A stretch of DNA of 43,187 nt from Russula earlei. Lineage: Eukaryota; Basidiomycota; Agaricomycetes; Russulales; Russulaceae. Under the pieces are notes generated by a model, which saw nothing but the letters and a program-made list of their open reading frames with translations, made no database searches and had not been told where the DNA came from. Positions 1 through 11,235 of this stretch are shown here, one piece after another (position 1 is the stretch's first letter; the number at the start of each line of letters is the position of its first letter). The DNA lies in contig JAGFNK010000441.1 in the NCBI GenBank assembly GCA_025769875.1, positions 1-43,187 of the forward strand, given 5' to 3'. Made by a program: the position numbers and the translations under genes.

Positions 1-2199
1 GCCTCATCTGTCGCCACAGTAGCCTCAGTCGTGCCAGCCGCCGACTTCACATCAGTCTCCGTCTTAGCCTTGCCCGTACTTGTCAGTTCAGCCCAGTCTG
101 TCATAGCACCAGCATTGCCAGCCACCGCTTTAGTAGTTTCGTGCGACACCAGCACTGCCACACCATCGCAACCCCTCTCCACCAGCACCACCCCAGAAGA
201 CCAAGAAGGCCTCGGCCACGAACTTAGCCACAACACGCCACAACAGGAGCAGAAGCCGCCACAGGAGAAGCAGTCGCCGACGCCAACAGCACACCGCACA
301 CCACCTCCCACATTGCCTCCCATCCATTCACATGCTCTTGCCCATGTCTGCTGCCAACACCTGCAGTGGAGACGACCCTGCCACTGCCACCGCAAGATGA
401 CAGATCCCACCCCCATGCAAGCCGCCCCACACATCCTCTTTCTTGAGTCCTCGCCACCTATGTCTCTATCTACAAACTCACGCTCACTGCCTACGCCTTC
501 GCTCCTTGTCCACGCCTGCTGCCACCACCTGCAATGGAGACGACTCCTGTATATAAAAACACCCTAGCTACTCTGTAGTAGAAAGAGTTCAGAATAGGAC
601 CCCTCTTTGCAACCCACTCCTCTCTGTCTGTGAAAAACAAGAAGGATGGTCAGAATTGAGAGGCAAGAGGGGTGATGAGTGGCTGGCCGCAACTCCAATC
701 ACACTGGAAACAATGTTGCACACCACAATACTTGAGTCAAAAACACTATGGGGCTGCCTCAAGACAGCTCATGGGTACAACATGAGGGAAAAATAATAGA
801 TATAGACCATGATTCTGAGTTGTAATTCATCTAATACACATGTGGAGGTGGCTTGAGTCCAGCTCCACCAATTCTCACTCAAATCTCATGAAAACAATGG
901 GGCTGCCTAGCCCTCATTCAGGAAATTCAGGGACAATAAATTTCATATGAATTGAAGCTGTTTTGAGGGAGATATTTATCCTGCATGTTTGAGGGGGTTT
1001 CTGCACCGATTTGGGTGGAATTCAAGCTCCGCCAAGTGCACTGAAAACAGCAATAAGGCACTTTGGAGCCTTAACACTAGGACATGTTTGTTAGTTTGGC
1101 AACCAGGCAATATACAACATCACACAGCTCACATTGGCATGCTTGCTCCACTATCACCTTCACTACTGCTTTTTCAGCTACTCTGGTAGTATCTCTACTA
1201 TCAGTTTTTAATTGATCTGCTATAGGTGCTTTTTCCACAACCAACATCTCAGTTGAAATCTTTCAAAAGGTGAGTGACACTTGTACCCTTTTTCTTAATC
1301 TTTGCCTGTGGTTGCCCAGGTTCCTCAGTAGGAGATGCCGCTCTTTTCTGCCAGATCCTGTATTCCATACTGCACACCATCAACAGTGGCTGTTGTCAGA
1401 AGTCTCTTACTTACCAGCATCAGTCAATGCCTTGGTTTTTGCACTGTGTGGAACTTCAACTCACTGAGTCCAGCTATCATCATTTTCAAGCTGTGCAAGA
1501 GAACACTTACCACACGCAGCCTCTATCAGCTTTGGGTCTGCAAGGTCTTGCAATGCCTTTCTCCAAGCCTTAGTAAGTGCAGCCTTTCTCACATGTTCAC
1601 TCTGCTCTGACATCAGAATAAAGAATATATTTAATGAGGGTTGGAAGTTGGTGAGGAGAAATAAAGGAGTGTTTGGGGTGGAACAAAATTAGTGGTGACA
1701 GTGGGGAGAAGTGTAAGGTGTGTGAGCCTGCTGATGCTGACCAGGAAATTCATGTGACATGTACCTGCATCTGCATCTGCACCTGTTACTCCTCCCCTTT
1801 GTCTTCATCCCCCTCCTCCAACTGCTGCCACCTCTTTCCCTTTCATCTTCCTCCTTCACACTCATGCTCTCCCTTTGATGTCATCACAGCTGCATTCCCT
1901 GCTCTGCACCCAGGAACTGTGACAACAGCTCAAGTCAATTGCTTATTAGCTTTGCTGCTTGGCACCCCCCAGAGCTTGACTCCTCCATGCACCAATCTAT
2001 GGCACAACACCATCACCGTTCAGCTGCGTCTTGCGCCCCTTCCTCTTGATCCATCCCCTGCACCACTAGGCTCTTCAGTCTGGGTCATCTTCTTCTGTCA
2101 TATCACCCTCTCAAGTGACAGTTCAGTGAAGTCTTTTGAAGTCTAATGCACTCATGTTTGCCCTCTCCTCATCTGCCTGCATGAACCATTCTCTCAAGA
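1..2199. other. Repeat-like, gene-poor left flank
   Basis: I see no convincing gene here. An open frame at 31-567 (+) is very rich in Pro, Ser, Thr and His and is followed by a TATA-like TATATAAAA at 550-558, but its composition looks like low-complexity DNA and I do not call it a protein. From about 600 on, CpG is scarce and TG/CA abundant, as in methylated and decayed transposon DNA. A stretch around 1,930-1,955 (containing CTCAAGTCAATTGCT) recurs in opposite orientation near 35,020-35,035, which suggests this flank and 34,020-35,138 derive from one repeat family. Inference, low confidence about the family. Confidence 0.45.
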
Positions 2200-4051
2200 T
2201 CACACACACTCTCTCTCACACACACACACTCTGTGTGAGAGTGTGTGTGTGAGAGTGTGTGTGTGTGTGAGTGTGTGTGTGAGAGTGTGTGTGTGAGAGT
2301 GTGTGTGTGTGAGAGTGTGTGTGTGTGAGAGTGTTGTGTGTGAGAGTGTGTGTGTGAGAGGAGTGGTGTGTGTGAGAGTGTGTGTGTGAGAGAGGTGTTT
2401 GTGTGAGACGAGTGTGTTGTTGTGCGACGAGTGTGTACTGTGTGAGAGCAGTGGTGGTGTGAGACGTGTTGTGTGTGTGTGCGTGTGTGTGTGACGCGTG
2501 TGTTTAGACAGTGTGTGTTGCGCGTGTGTGTGTGCGCGCGTGTTTGTGTGCGCGCGTGTGTGTGTTGCGCGTCGTGTGTCTGTGTGCGCGCGTGTGTGTG
2601 CGCGTGTGTGTGTGTGTGCGTGTGTGTGTGGCGCGTGTGTGTGTGTGCGCGTGTGTGTGTGCGCGTGTGTGTTGTGCGCGTGTGTGTGTGCGCGTGTGTG
2701 GTGTGCGCGTGTGTGTGTGCGCGTGTGTGTGTGTGCGCGCGTGTGTGTGTGTGCGCGTGTGGTGTGTGTGCGCGTGTGTGTGTGTGCGCGTGTGTGTGTG
2801 CGCGTGTGTGTGTGGCGGGTGTGTGTGCGCGTGTGTGTGTGTGTGTGCGCGTGTGGTGTGTTTGTGTGCGCGTGTGTGTGTGTGTGTGCGCTGTGTGTGT
2901 GTCGCGTGTGTGTGTGTGTGTGCGTGTGTGTTGTGGCGCGTGTGTGTGTGTGCGCGTGTGTGTGTGCGCGCGTGTTTTGTGTGCGCGTGTGTGTGTGTGT
3001 GCGCGTGTGTCTGTTGCGCGCGTGTGTGTGCGCGCGTGTGGTGTGTGTGCGTGTGTGTGCGCGTGTTGTGTGTGCGCGTGTGTGTGTGCGCGTGTGTTGT
3101 GTGGCGCGTGTGTGTGCGCGCGTGTTTGTGTGCGCGCGCGTGTGTGTGTGTGCGCGTGTGTGTGTGTGCGTGTGTGTGTGTGCGCGTGTGTGTGTGCGCG
3201 TGTGTGTTGTGTGCGCGTGTGTGTGTGTGCGCGTGTGTGTTGTTGTGTGCGCGTGTGTGTGTGTGCGAGCGCGTGTGCGTGTGTGTGTGCGCGTGTGTCT
3301 GTGTGCGCGCGTGTGTGGTGTGTGCGTGTGTGTGTGCGCGTGGTGTGTGTGCGCGTGTGTGTGTGTGCGCGTGTGTGTGTGCGCGTGGTGTGTGCGCGCG
3401 CGTGTGTGTGTGCGCGTGTGTGTGGGTGCGCGTGTGGGTGTGTGGCGTGTGTGGGTGTGTGTGCGCGTGGTGGTGTGCGCGCGCGTGTGCGTGTGTGTGT
3501 GCGCGTGTGTCTGTGTGCGCGCGTGTGTGTGTGTGCGTGTGTGTGCGCTGTGGTGTGTGCGCGCTGTGTGTGTGCGCGCGCGCGTGTGTGTGCGTGTGTG
3601 TGTGTGCGCGTTGTGTGTGCGCGCGTGTTTTTGTGCGCGCGTGTGTGTGTGTGTGCGCGTGTGTGTGTTGCGTGTGTGTGTGTGTGTGCGCGTGTGTGTG
3701 TGTGCGCCGAGCGTGTGTGTGTGTGTGCGCGCGTGTGTCTGTTTGCGCGCGTGTGTGTGCGCGTGTGTGTGTGTGCGTGGTGTGTGTGCGCGTGTGTGTG
3801 TGTGTGCGCGTGTGTGTGTGCGCGTGTGTGTGTGTGCGCGTGTGTGTGTGTGCGCGTGTGTGTGTGTGCGCGTGTGTGTGTGTGCGCGTGTGTGGTGTGG
3901 CGCGCGTGTTTGTGGTGTGCGTGTGTGTGTTGTGCGCGTGTGTGTGTGCGCGTGTGTGTGTGTGTGCGCGTGTGGTGTGTTGTGCTGTGTGTGTGGTGTG
4001 CGCGTGTGTGTGTGTGCGCGTGTGTGTGTGCGCGCGTGTTTGTGTGCGCGC

Positions 4052-4102
<51 letters not shown>

Positions 4103-5535
4103 TGTGTGCGCGTGTGTGTGTGCGCGCGCGCGCGCGTGTGTGTGTGCGCGGTGTGTGTGGCGCGTGTGTGTGTGTGTGTGTGCGTGTGTGTGCGCGTGTG
4201 TGTTGTGGGTGCGCGTGTGTGTGTGTGCGCATCGTGTGTGTGTTGTGCGCGCGTGTGTGTGTGTGTGCGTGTGGTGTGTGCGCGCTGCGTGCGCGCGTCT
4301 GTGGTGTGCGCCGCTGTGTGTGTGCGCGTGTGTGTGTGTGTGTGGTGCGTGTGTGTGCGCGTGGTGTGTGTGCGCGGGTGTGTGTGTGCGCGCGTTGGTG
4401 GTGGTGCGCGCGTGGTGTGTGTGCGCGTGTGTGTGTGCGCGCGTGTGTGTGCGTGTGTGTGTGTGCGTGTGTGTTGTGTGTGTGTGGTGTGAGAGTGTGT
4501 GTGTGTGAGCCACTCTCACCACACTCTCTCTTGCACACACACTCTCTCTCGAACACACACTCTCTCTCACACACACTCTCTCTCACACACACGCTCTCTC
4601 ACACACACTCTCTCTCACACACTCTCTCTCGCACACAACTCTCTCTCACACACACTCTCTCTCACACACCTCTCTCTCTCACACACTCGCTCTCTCACAC
4701 ACTCTCTCTCTCACACACTCTCTCTCTCACACACTCTCTCTCTCACACACTCTCTCTCTCACACACTCTCTCTCTCACACACTCTCTCTCGACACACCTC
4801 TCTCTCACACACGCTCTCTCTCACACACTCTCTCTCTCCACACTCTCTCTCTCACACACGCTCTCTCTCACACACTCTCTCTCTCACACACTCTCTCTCT
4901 CATCACACTCTCTCTCTCACACACTCTCGCTCTCACACACTCTCTCTCTCACACACTCTCTCTCTCACCACTCTCTCTCTCACACACTCTCTCTCTCACA
5001 CACTCTCTCTCTCACAAAACAACTCTCCTCTCACACACTCATCTCTCTCACACATCTCTCCTCTCTCTCACACACTCTCGTCTCTCACAACTCTCGTCCT
5101 CACACACTCCGCCTCTCTCACACACTCTCTCTCTCACACACTCTCTCGCTCACATCATCTCTCTACTCCACACTCTCTCGTCTCCTCACACACTCTTCTC
5201 TCTCACACCACTCTCTCCTCCTCACACACGCTCTCACTCCTCCTCACACACTGGGTCCCTCGTCTCAACACTCTCTCTCTCACACAATCTCTCCTCTGAA
5301 CACACTCTCTCTCTCACACACTCTCTCTCTCACACACACTCGCTCTCGCACACACTCTCTCTCTACACAACTCTCTCTCTCACACACACTCTCTCTCTCA
5401 CACCTCTCTCTCATCACACTCTCTCTCTCACACTCTCTCTATCACACACTCTCTCTCTCACACACTCTCTCTACTCACACAGCTCCTCTTCTCCTCAACA
5501 CACTCTCTCTCCTCACACACACTCTCTCTCACAAG
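2200..5535. repeat. 3.3 kb compound microsatellite
   Basis: There are three blocks. 2,200-2,465 is mostly GTGTGAGA-type repeats, started by a short CACACTCTCT segment. About 2,465-4,495 is alternating purine-pyrimidine DNA made of GTGTGTG runs broken by GCGC or GCGCGC. About 4,500-5,535 is CACACTCTCTCT-type repeats, the complement of the first block. Long open frames cross it on both strands because a dinucleotide repeat has no stops; they give only Cys/Val/Arg or His/Thr/Arg/Ala repeats and I reject them as genes. Many one-base irregularities (for example GTTG inside GT runs) could be decay or long-read consensus errors, so the true length is uncertain. Confidence 0.95.
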
Positions 5536-5754
5536 CATTGAGCATTGCACCTTAGGGCACAACCTTGTTCTTGGTCCCTCCTGTCAGTAGCCACCATTGG
5601 ATCAAGCCACACAGACTCCACATGCCTGACCTGGTGTGCTACAGTAAGTATGTGTTTGTTCAATATTCAACTGCAGCCACAACTGCAACAGCTGATGTTG
5701 CCTCAGTTTGCTTACCATAGCCACTTTGTAAATGACTCCTTTGTATCCATCATC

Positions 5755-7442
5755 ATGTCTCAAAGACAATGTTGTCCCACTTGCTTGAAGCCTGATCTCA
5801 CTCAGTCAGGATATCACTTCCATTTGCAACAGAGCCATGACCCATGTTGCACTGTTTTGTACCAAGAGTTGATGGGTAGTTCTCTGCACAGCGATGACAA
5901 CATTGACTCCGATACTGGCAACCCTGATGAACTTGTTGCATTCAATGGAAATGCTTTTGGTGGTCCTGGTGATTATGTGGATGATGACTTTGGGCAAGAT
6001 GCATTGGCACAAGAACCACCAGTCCAAGAGGACAAGGGAGACAACTTCGATGAGCAAGAAGAGGAGTTGGAAGCTGCACAAGTGGCCGATCTTGAAACAA
6101 GCTGGGAACCTGAGCATCTTGGTGCACGCTTCATGACTCAGTACCAGAATCTGCAATACACAAAGGCCCAGGTGGAAGTGGCATCTCATAACATTCACAT
6201 CCCATTCCAAAAACTCCCTGTTTACCATCATATCAAATTTGCCTCCACTGACCCATACAGTATCAACAGTTTGCAAACCATAGTTGACTCAATACATGCC
6301 CAGCCAGCTTATTTGGACAAGTATGGAAAGGGAGTACCTGCTTGGTTTGATACTGGACTGATCACTTATAGAGGCAATGCAATTTATGGGGTTTCAGGTG
6401 GGTGAATAATTGACTAGTGGTCATCGGTCACATATTCATTCCATTATCATTTTATTGTTAAGGCTCCAAAGTGCCTTAAATAAAATCAATGGTCATGTCT
6501 ATGAATGCATCCTACCAATGCAGATATGCTTGAGTCAAGCAAGCAATACTCATGGAGGGGAAGGAGTGTTAGATCCTTCTGGAGTATGGCAACAAGATGA
6601 GAGGGGCTCTGCAGACAGGGTAGGAGTCAACTGTTTGGGATTGGCAAACTAAGTCAAGCTTAAGGCTTGACTGCTACTAACTGGGGGCTTTATATAGCCC
6701 TATGGGATAAGGTTCATGCTACTGTAGTACTGGTCGGTGCTATAGAAGCAAAAGGTGGCTCATAGAAGCAATATTGCTTCTGTGTAAATGATCTCAGTGC
6801 TGGAGGCATTAAGTGCTTCCCTAGTAGCAATCTCAGTGTCATAAGTACTTTCCCAATCAGGGAAGCAACATACATGGCAGTACAGGAACATCTGGGACAG
6901 AAGCAATGCTACTCATTGCTTCTTCAGTACATCTTCAGAAAAATATGATCAACACGTTCTGAATGCAATATCAATGGACATAAACAGTCAAGATCTGACA
7001 CACGCATGATGCAAACAATGCAGTCCATAGTTCAGGCATTCCAGCATCTTCTGGACCCCAAACCACTTGGTAACATTTATCAGGTCATTGCATTGGAAGG
7101 ATACAAACTATCTTTACCCTTCCACCCAAAGCCCTCAGGCACTGATTCTCGCAAATGGGCTGCAAACCTGCTGAATATCTTGCATATGTGGAGTGGTTCA
7201 CACCATACAAGCTATCTCTGAAACCAAATCACTTTCTATACAAGATTTCAAAACATTGTGTACAGGGAGAACAGCAGGCAAGCATTGTGCCTGTTGAACT
7301 AATCTGCCAAAGTGTACACCTGTTGCCAAAATTTGGACCTGTTGCTCTGGAAGAGTGGAAATCAAGTGATGTGCTAGATCTGTGTGATACCTACTATGTA
7401 AACACTTTTTTCGAGCACTTGACCTATGTGAGCCTATATTAA
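5755..7442 (+). pseudogene. Plavaka/KDZ-like transposase relic, intron holds a solo LTR
   Basis: Two exons fit: 5,755-6,397 and 7,084-7,442, joined in phase 1 across an intron (GTGGGTG...TTTATCAG). Exon 1 begins with a zinc-finger-like motif (CPTC near residue 8, then HFHL and HDPCC), has an acidic middle rich in Asp and Glu, then a segment with SIHAQPAYLDKYGKGVPA. Exon 2 carries YLAYVEWFTPY, ASIVPVELI and SVHLLPKFGPVA, which I recognise as the C-terminal part common to Agaricomycete Plavaka/KDZ-type transposase proteins. An in-frame TGA at 7,143-7,145 breaks exon 2, and the catalytic core expected between these parts is absent, so this is a dead, internally deleted copy. The frame is open upstream to 5,545, but the ATG at 5,755 sits just before the zinc finger. 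The family name is from memory of conserved motifs and is tentative. Confidence 0.7.
6456..7075 (-). mobile_element. Solo LTR (620 bp) of the chromovirus family
   Basis: It starts TGTTAAGGC and ends GGTAACA on the + strand. A perfect 5 bp target duplication TTTAT flanks it (6,451-6,455 and 7,076-7,080). It aligns along its length with the LTRs at 35,528 and 36,600. On the minus strand it reads TGTTACC..., with a TATATAAA box, which is the orientation of the element at 36,600-43,187. No internal sequence is attached, so it is a solo LTR left by LTR-LTR recombination. Many positions that are CG in the other two copies are TG or CA here, so it is the older insertion. Confidence 0.93.
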
Positions 7443-8344
7443 AACCTGATAATCTGAACACCAACGGAAAATTCCCTTAAAGCAATCCAAATCCATTGGG
7501 GATCACAGGAAATTGGCTCCGAAAATAGTAGCTTTGTAGGATATTTCATGACTTTCCACCATAGAAGCTCGATTGCCAAGCTTTCGCGGGAATTCGCAGG
7601 AATCAGAACCGAATTCAATCTCGGGTTTTCCCGATGACTTGCGACCTCCTGTCCCTGCACGTATTCCGCGGACGGGACTTCTGGTGTCAGTCTATACAGG
7701 TTTCCTTGTCAATCATGACCACCCGCACGGGAGACCACCCTGCTGACACCGCTGCAATCTCATCCACCGTGGCCCCACTCGCCCCCCTCAGCCTTGAACA
7801 TTCACCCATCTCTGCGTTCTCTGTAAAACCGAAGCGTTCAACAGCGCCGACCTGACCGTCGCAGTTTCGCGTTATTCACGCGGCCTGCCTCTCATATCGT
7901 TGTGCCGGCGCAACATCATGATTCCCGAACTTCTCGTTTTCGATTTCCCGCGTCCCAAACGGCATGCGAGGACGACGTAGCCTCCGAGTCTGCCAGCGCA
8001 TGCTCGAACTGTTATTTCTACTTCCACCGGTGACGCAAAGCCCGACGAAGGGCCCCGTCCACCGCACCTCGATTCTCCGCATGCGGACTCTACGCTTGCT
8101 TGGCGATGTCTTGACAACTGTTTGAGCGCGATGACCTCGCCCTTCTTTTTTCAGAGCTCATTGATTGCGCTGACGGAGCCAGTCTGCTCGTCGATATGGG
8201 GATGTGGAGACATCCCTATTGCTGAAGGGCTCGATTGGTTCATCAGGGGAGTCAAGACAAAAAGGCTTGGTTTGAGAGGGTCAATGAGGAAAGGTGCGAC
8301 ACGTCAAAATACATTCATGGTAAGATATAAGAAAATGGAATGGA
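7443..8344. other. Intergenic, no gene seen
   Basis: Base use changes abruptly at about 7,470-7,570 from CpG-poor repeat DNA to CpG-rich DNA such as TTCGCGGGAATTCGC. I find no conserved coding segment. The downstream end belongs to the 3' flank of the minus-strand gene ending at 8,345. Confidence 0.6.
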
Positions 8345-9678
8345 TTATATGTGTGGGATGGATGAAGTCCAGTGTACAACATGGTAGGCTAGAGGAGGGA
8401 GCGATCTAAGAGACAGCAAGGGGAGTACAAGCAACACCAATCGAGCGAGTATAAGATTGCACATCAGCGCAATCATTAGCCTATCTGTAAAAGGTTCATC
8501 AAATCCAAATTGTACCATCAGGGAATAAATTGGTATAACAATTATAAGGACTGACGCGACACGCCAAAGAATGCGCTCAGCGTGTGAGGGGAAGGTGAAT
8601 GACCATCCCACGCAGTGAATGCCACCAAAAGCCAATACGACGGCGATCACAATGAAAACTGCGAAACGTCTCCTGCTAGTAACCCACTTGTCAGGATAAA
8701 ACGTGGGCACCCTCTTCACGTCGTTGTGTTCATCATGTCCGCCGAAAATTAGTAAGAGAAGCTTGTATAGTACCCGATCGAAGGGATCGTTTGAGGTATC
8801 AACTGTAAAACGATTTAGCCACCCAGTGATAAGTCCTGCCCCATTTGGTTGTCCATGATAAATGGATGCCGGAAGGTCATCTTCAGTGGTCGGTTCAGGT
8901 TCAGCGCCTCGTTTCCTATATACTCGCACCCCACGTTGCACGTTCAAAGGTTTGTGCCGCCACAGGAAATACATGACAAAATTGAGAGTTGCGAAGGCAA
9001 CCGTGACGAGCTCCAGCTCAGTGACCGCTAGGCCTTGGACTCCTCGTGCGATGCATTGGATTAAAAACCAGCTCGTTTGCAGGACGACGAGCCCTTTCGA
9101 GATGGCGTCTGCCTTGCTCTTGTCATCGATCTCCTCTTTTGTTATCCTTGGGAAATCCCCATCGCCCGTCCAGAGAGTAGGAATTTAGCTCAGTGAGGCA
9201 ACAACACTCGAATAGGGATCGTCTCCTTCATACACCATGAATCCTCCCATAATCGGCGAAGAATCCGTGAGTGATCGTCCATCCCTCTCCTATGTCAGAT
9301 TATGATCACTGACTGGGGACTTCAAATATTGGACTCGCCCTTGTACTTCTCTGCTAGTTCATCGGCCGCCAGTCGTTGTCTCAGGGCCAATGCAATCATT
9401 GCTTCTGGTATGAGGAGGGCAGCAAGCATGAGTCCCAAACGTCGCATTGTGACCTGCAGCCACGTCTCGTCAGGACTTGGAATGTTAGGGTGTACGGAGA
9501 CCCATGTACACAGGAACAGCGTGACGGCGCAACTCCATATGATGTGCCAGAGCGACCTGCATCCTTGAGGATCATCACATGACAGGGCCCGGGCTTGAAA
9601 TTGGTCGAGACAGACGGATGAGGGTTGGTCGACAGGGGATGCACGGCTGGCTGTTAGAATTGCAAGAATGACGAGCAT
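8345..9678 (-). pseudogene. Agaricomycete multi-pass membrane protein, frameshifted
   Basis: The minus strand encodes a member of an uncharacterised mushroom membrane-protein family. Exon 1 (9,678-9,339) starts with a hydrophobic signal-like segment (MLVILAILTASRAS) and holds the family motifs CRSLWHIIWSC and WVSVHPNIPSPDE. The next intron, 9,338-9,290 (49 nt), fits only as GC..AG. Exon 2 has THGFFAD, then VYEGDDPYS, then SKGLVVLQTSWFLIQCIARG, VTELELVTVAFATLNF and a membrane C-terminus ending SIPHI. These pieces lie in three frames between about 9,255 and 9,170: an extra T near 9,250 and at least one more indel break the frame. From about 9,170 to the stop the frame is open and well conserved. 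Either the gene is recently dead or the assembly has local indel errors. The function of the family is unknown. Confidence 0.72.
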
Positions 9679-11141
9679 GGTGGTAGAGGTGAAAAAGAGG
9701 GGTGAGGATACTGTATGGCAGCTGTCACCGCCGTACTGTATGACTAGGGACGAGAAACGGGAAAAAAATGGGATTCGAAAATTTACCATTCTCGGCTTTT
9801 ACCCTTGCGGCCCTCCGGAGCACGTGGTTGGAGCGTTCCGCGTTCGATTGTGAGCATTTTACGGACTTCGCTCCCTCCTGTCTCCTTCCGCCCTCAGTCC
9901 TGCCCCACCGTTCCCCGTTCTGACTCACTACAATAAGCTTCACACATAGGACTGGGTGACAACACGCAAATTCGGCCACAAAGTGACTCGGAGGGCAATA
10001 GTCTACGGTTCACGTGCTCTAAATCCATTCGTTTCGTTCAATCGCAACTCGTTTCCTCTCTCTACCTACTGGTAGCCATCCTCGGCTCAAGGCCATAATA
10101 TCCACCGCGTCTTCACTGTTGCGCACGTGCCCCTGTTCCCCTTCCCTTCCTGAAGAGTGCCCCTGGATGAGCGGACCATAACGAACCAACATGCCATCTC
10201 GTCAAGGCCTCCTGGCGCGTCACGGTTTCAGTGACCCAAGAAGAGATTTTCGAGGAGTACGAGGTGGATGATATGCGTGTCTATCAGTTTGATACGAACA
10301 GCCTTTCCATGACAACGATTATCTGTATATCCCGATGAGGAGGTTCGCTCAAAGCGTGGGCCACTACCTCATGGACTGTGGGTACTGCCACTATTTCCCG
10401 TCATTCGTTACACAGGTGAATGCCCACTAGTCGCAGTTGAGATGGGCGTTATTTGACTTGACATGCTGTCCATCAGCCAAGCCATAATCAAGTGAAATTC
10501 TAAACCCAAAAGTAGATTGATGCATCAAACTCCTACCATCGTGCCACGGTGACTCCACAGAAGACCCTCTGGGTCGACTAGTACCATGATCTTTGTTCAC
10601 ACGATGCAGCCCGACCATAGTTCCCGCGCCTATCAATGGGCGCCTACCAGATATAGGTCCTGTGTATACATAGATGCAGATCACTGTCTGACTGGGCAAC
10701 GTAGGATCGTGGTCATCACCCATTCCAGTGTCAATATTATCCCGCATAAGGAGCAATCACAAGTTTTCTACAGATGTGAGAGGAGAATTACAAGGTCTAG
10801 GGATTGAGAGGTCCCGAAAAAGGAAGGTGGAGTCCGCTCACCGCCATCACGTCGAACAGTTGAATGTATCTCTACTCTGTGCTTATTTTGGCTGTACAGT
10901 GATGTATCTGCATGACAAAGACGGATAACGCCTGAGAACACAGAGCGCCGCGGCGTCACAGTCCTCCTTCAATTGGAATGGCCCATGTGAATTCTTGCAG
11001 TGCTTAGTGTCCAGCATGTGGTGCAATAGGTGTGCATGAGCCCCATTCTCCTGAACGATCGCGACAATCAGTGCGCAGACGACAAATGCTCTGTTTCTTA
11101 GAAAAAACAGATCTCACGCAGCACAGGCTGGGCAAGTTAGC
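9679..11141. other. Intergenic, no resolved gene
   Basis: Nothing here is recognisable as a known family. A short open segment at about 10,225-10,345 (+) reads EEIFEEYEVDDMRVYQFD and has a protein-like composition, but I could not extend it with splice sites on either side. It could be a gene remnant. Confidence 0.4.
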
Positions 11142-11149
11142 TATATAAA
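11142..11149 (+). promoter_or_regulatory. TATA box of the membrane-protein gene
   Basis: TATATAAA lies 94 bp upstream of the ATG at 11,236, on the same strand. The position is reasonable for a fungal core promoter; assignment is inference. Confidence 0.5.
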
Positions 11150-11235
11150 TGCTGCGCCCCCTAGGTGCTGTATGGAGTGCTGCTCTCTCAAAACATTGGC
11201 CTCCCTCTATTCACCCTAGCGCTTGTTCGCAAACG

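Noticed and set aside
31..567. Open frame of 178 codons rich in Pro, Ser, Thr and His
   Set aside because: Low-complexity composition, no domain or signal, and an equally open frame on the other strand.
1053..1076. 23 bp match to the end of the LTR (TAAGGCACTTTGGAGCCTTAACA)
   Set aside because: Only the terminal palindromic part matches and no further LTR sequence is attached; it may be a remnant or a shared end motif, too short to call.
2169..5541. Very long open frames of 600-1,000 codons on both strands across the microsatellite
   Set aside because: A stop-free dinucleotide repeat produces them automatically in several frames at once; the predicted proteins are monotonous Cys/Val/Arg or His/Thr repeats.
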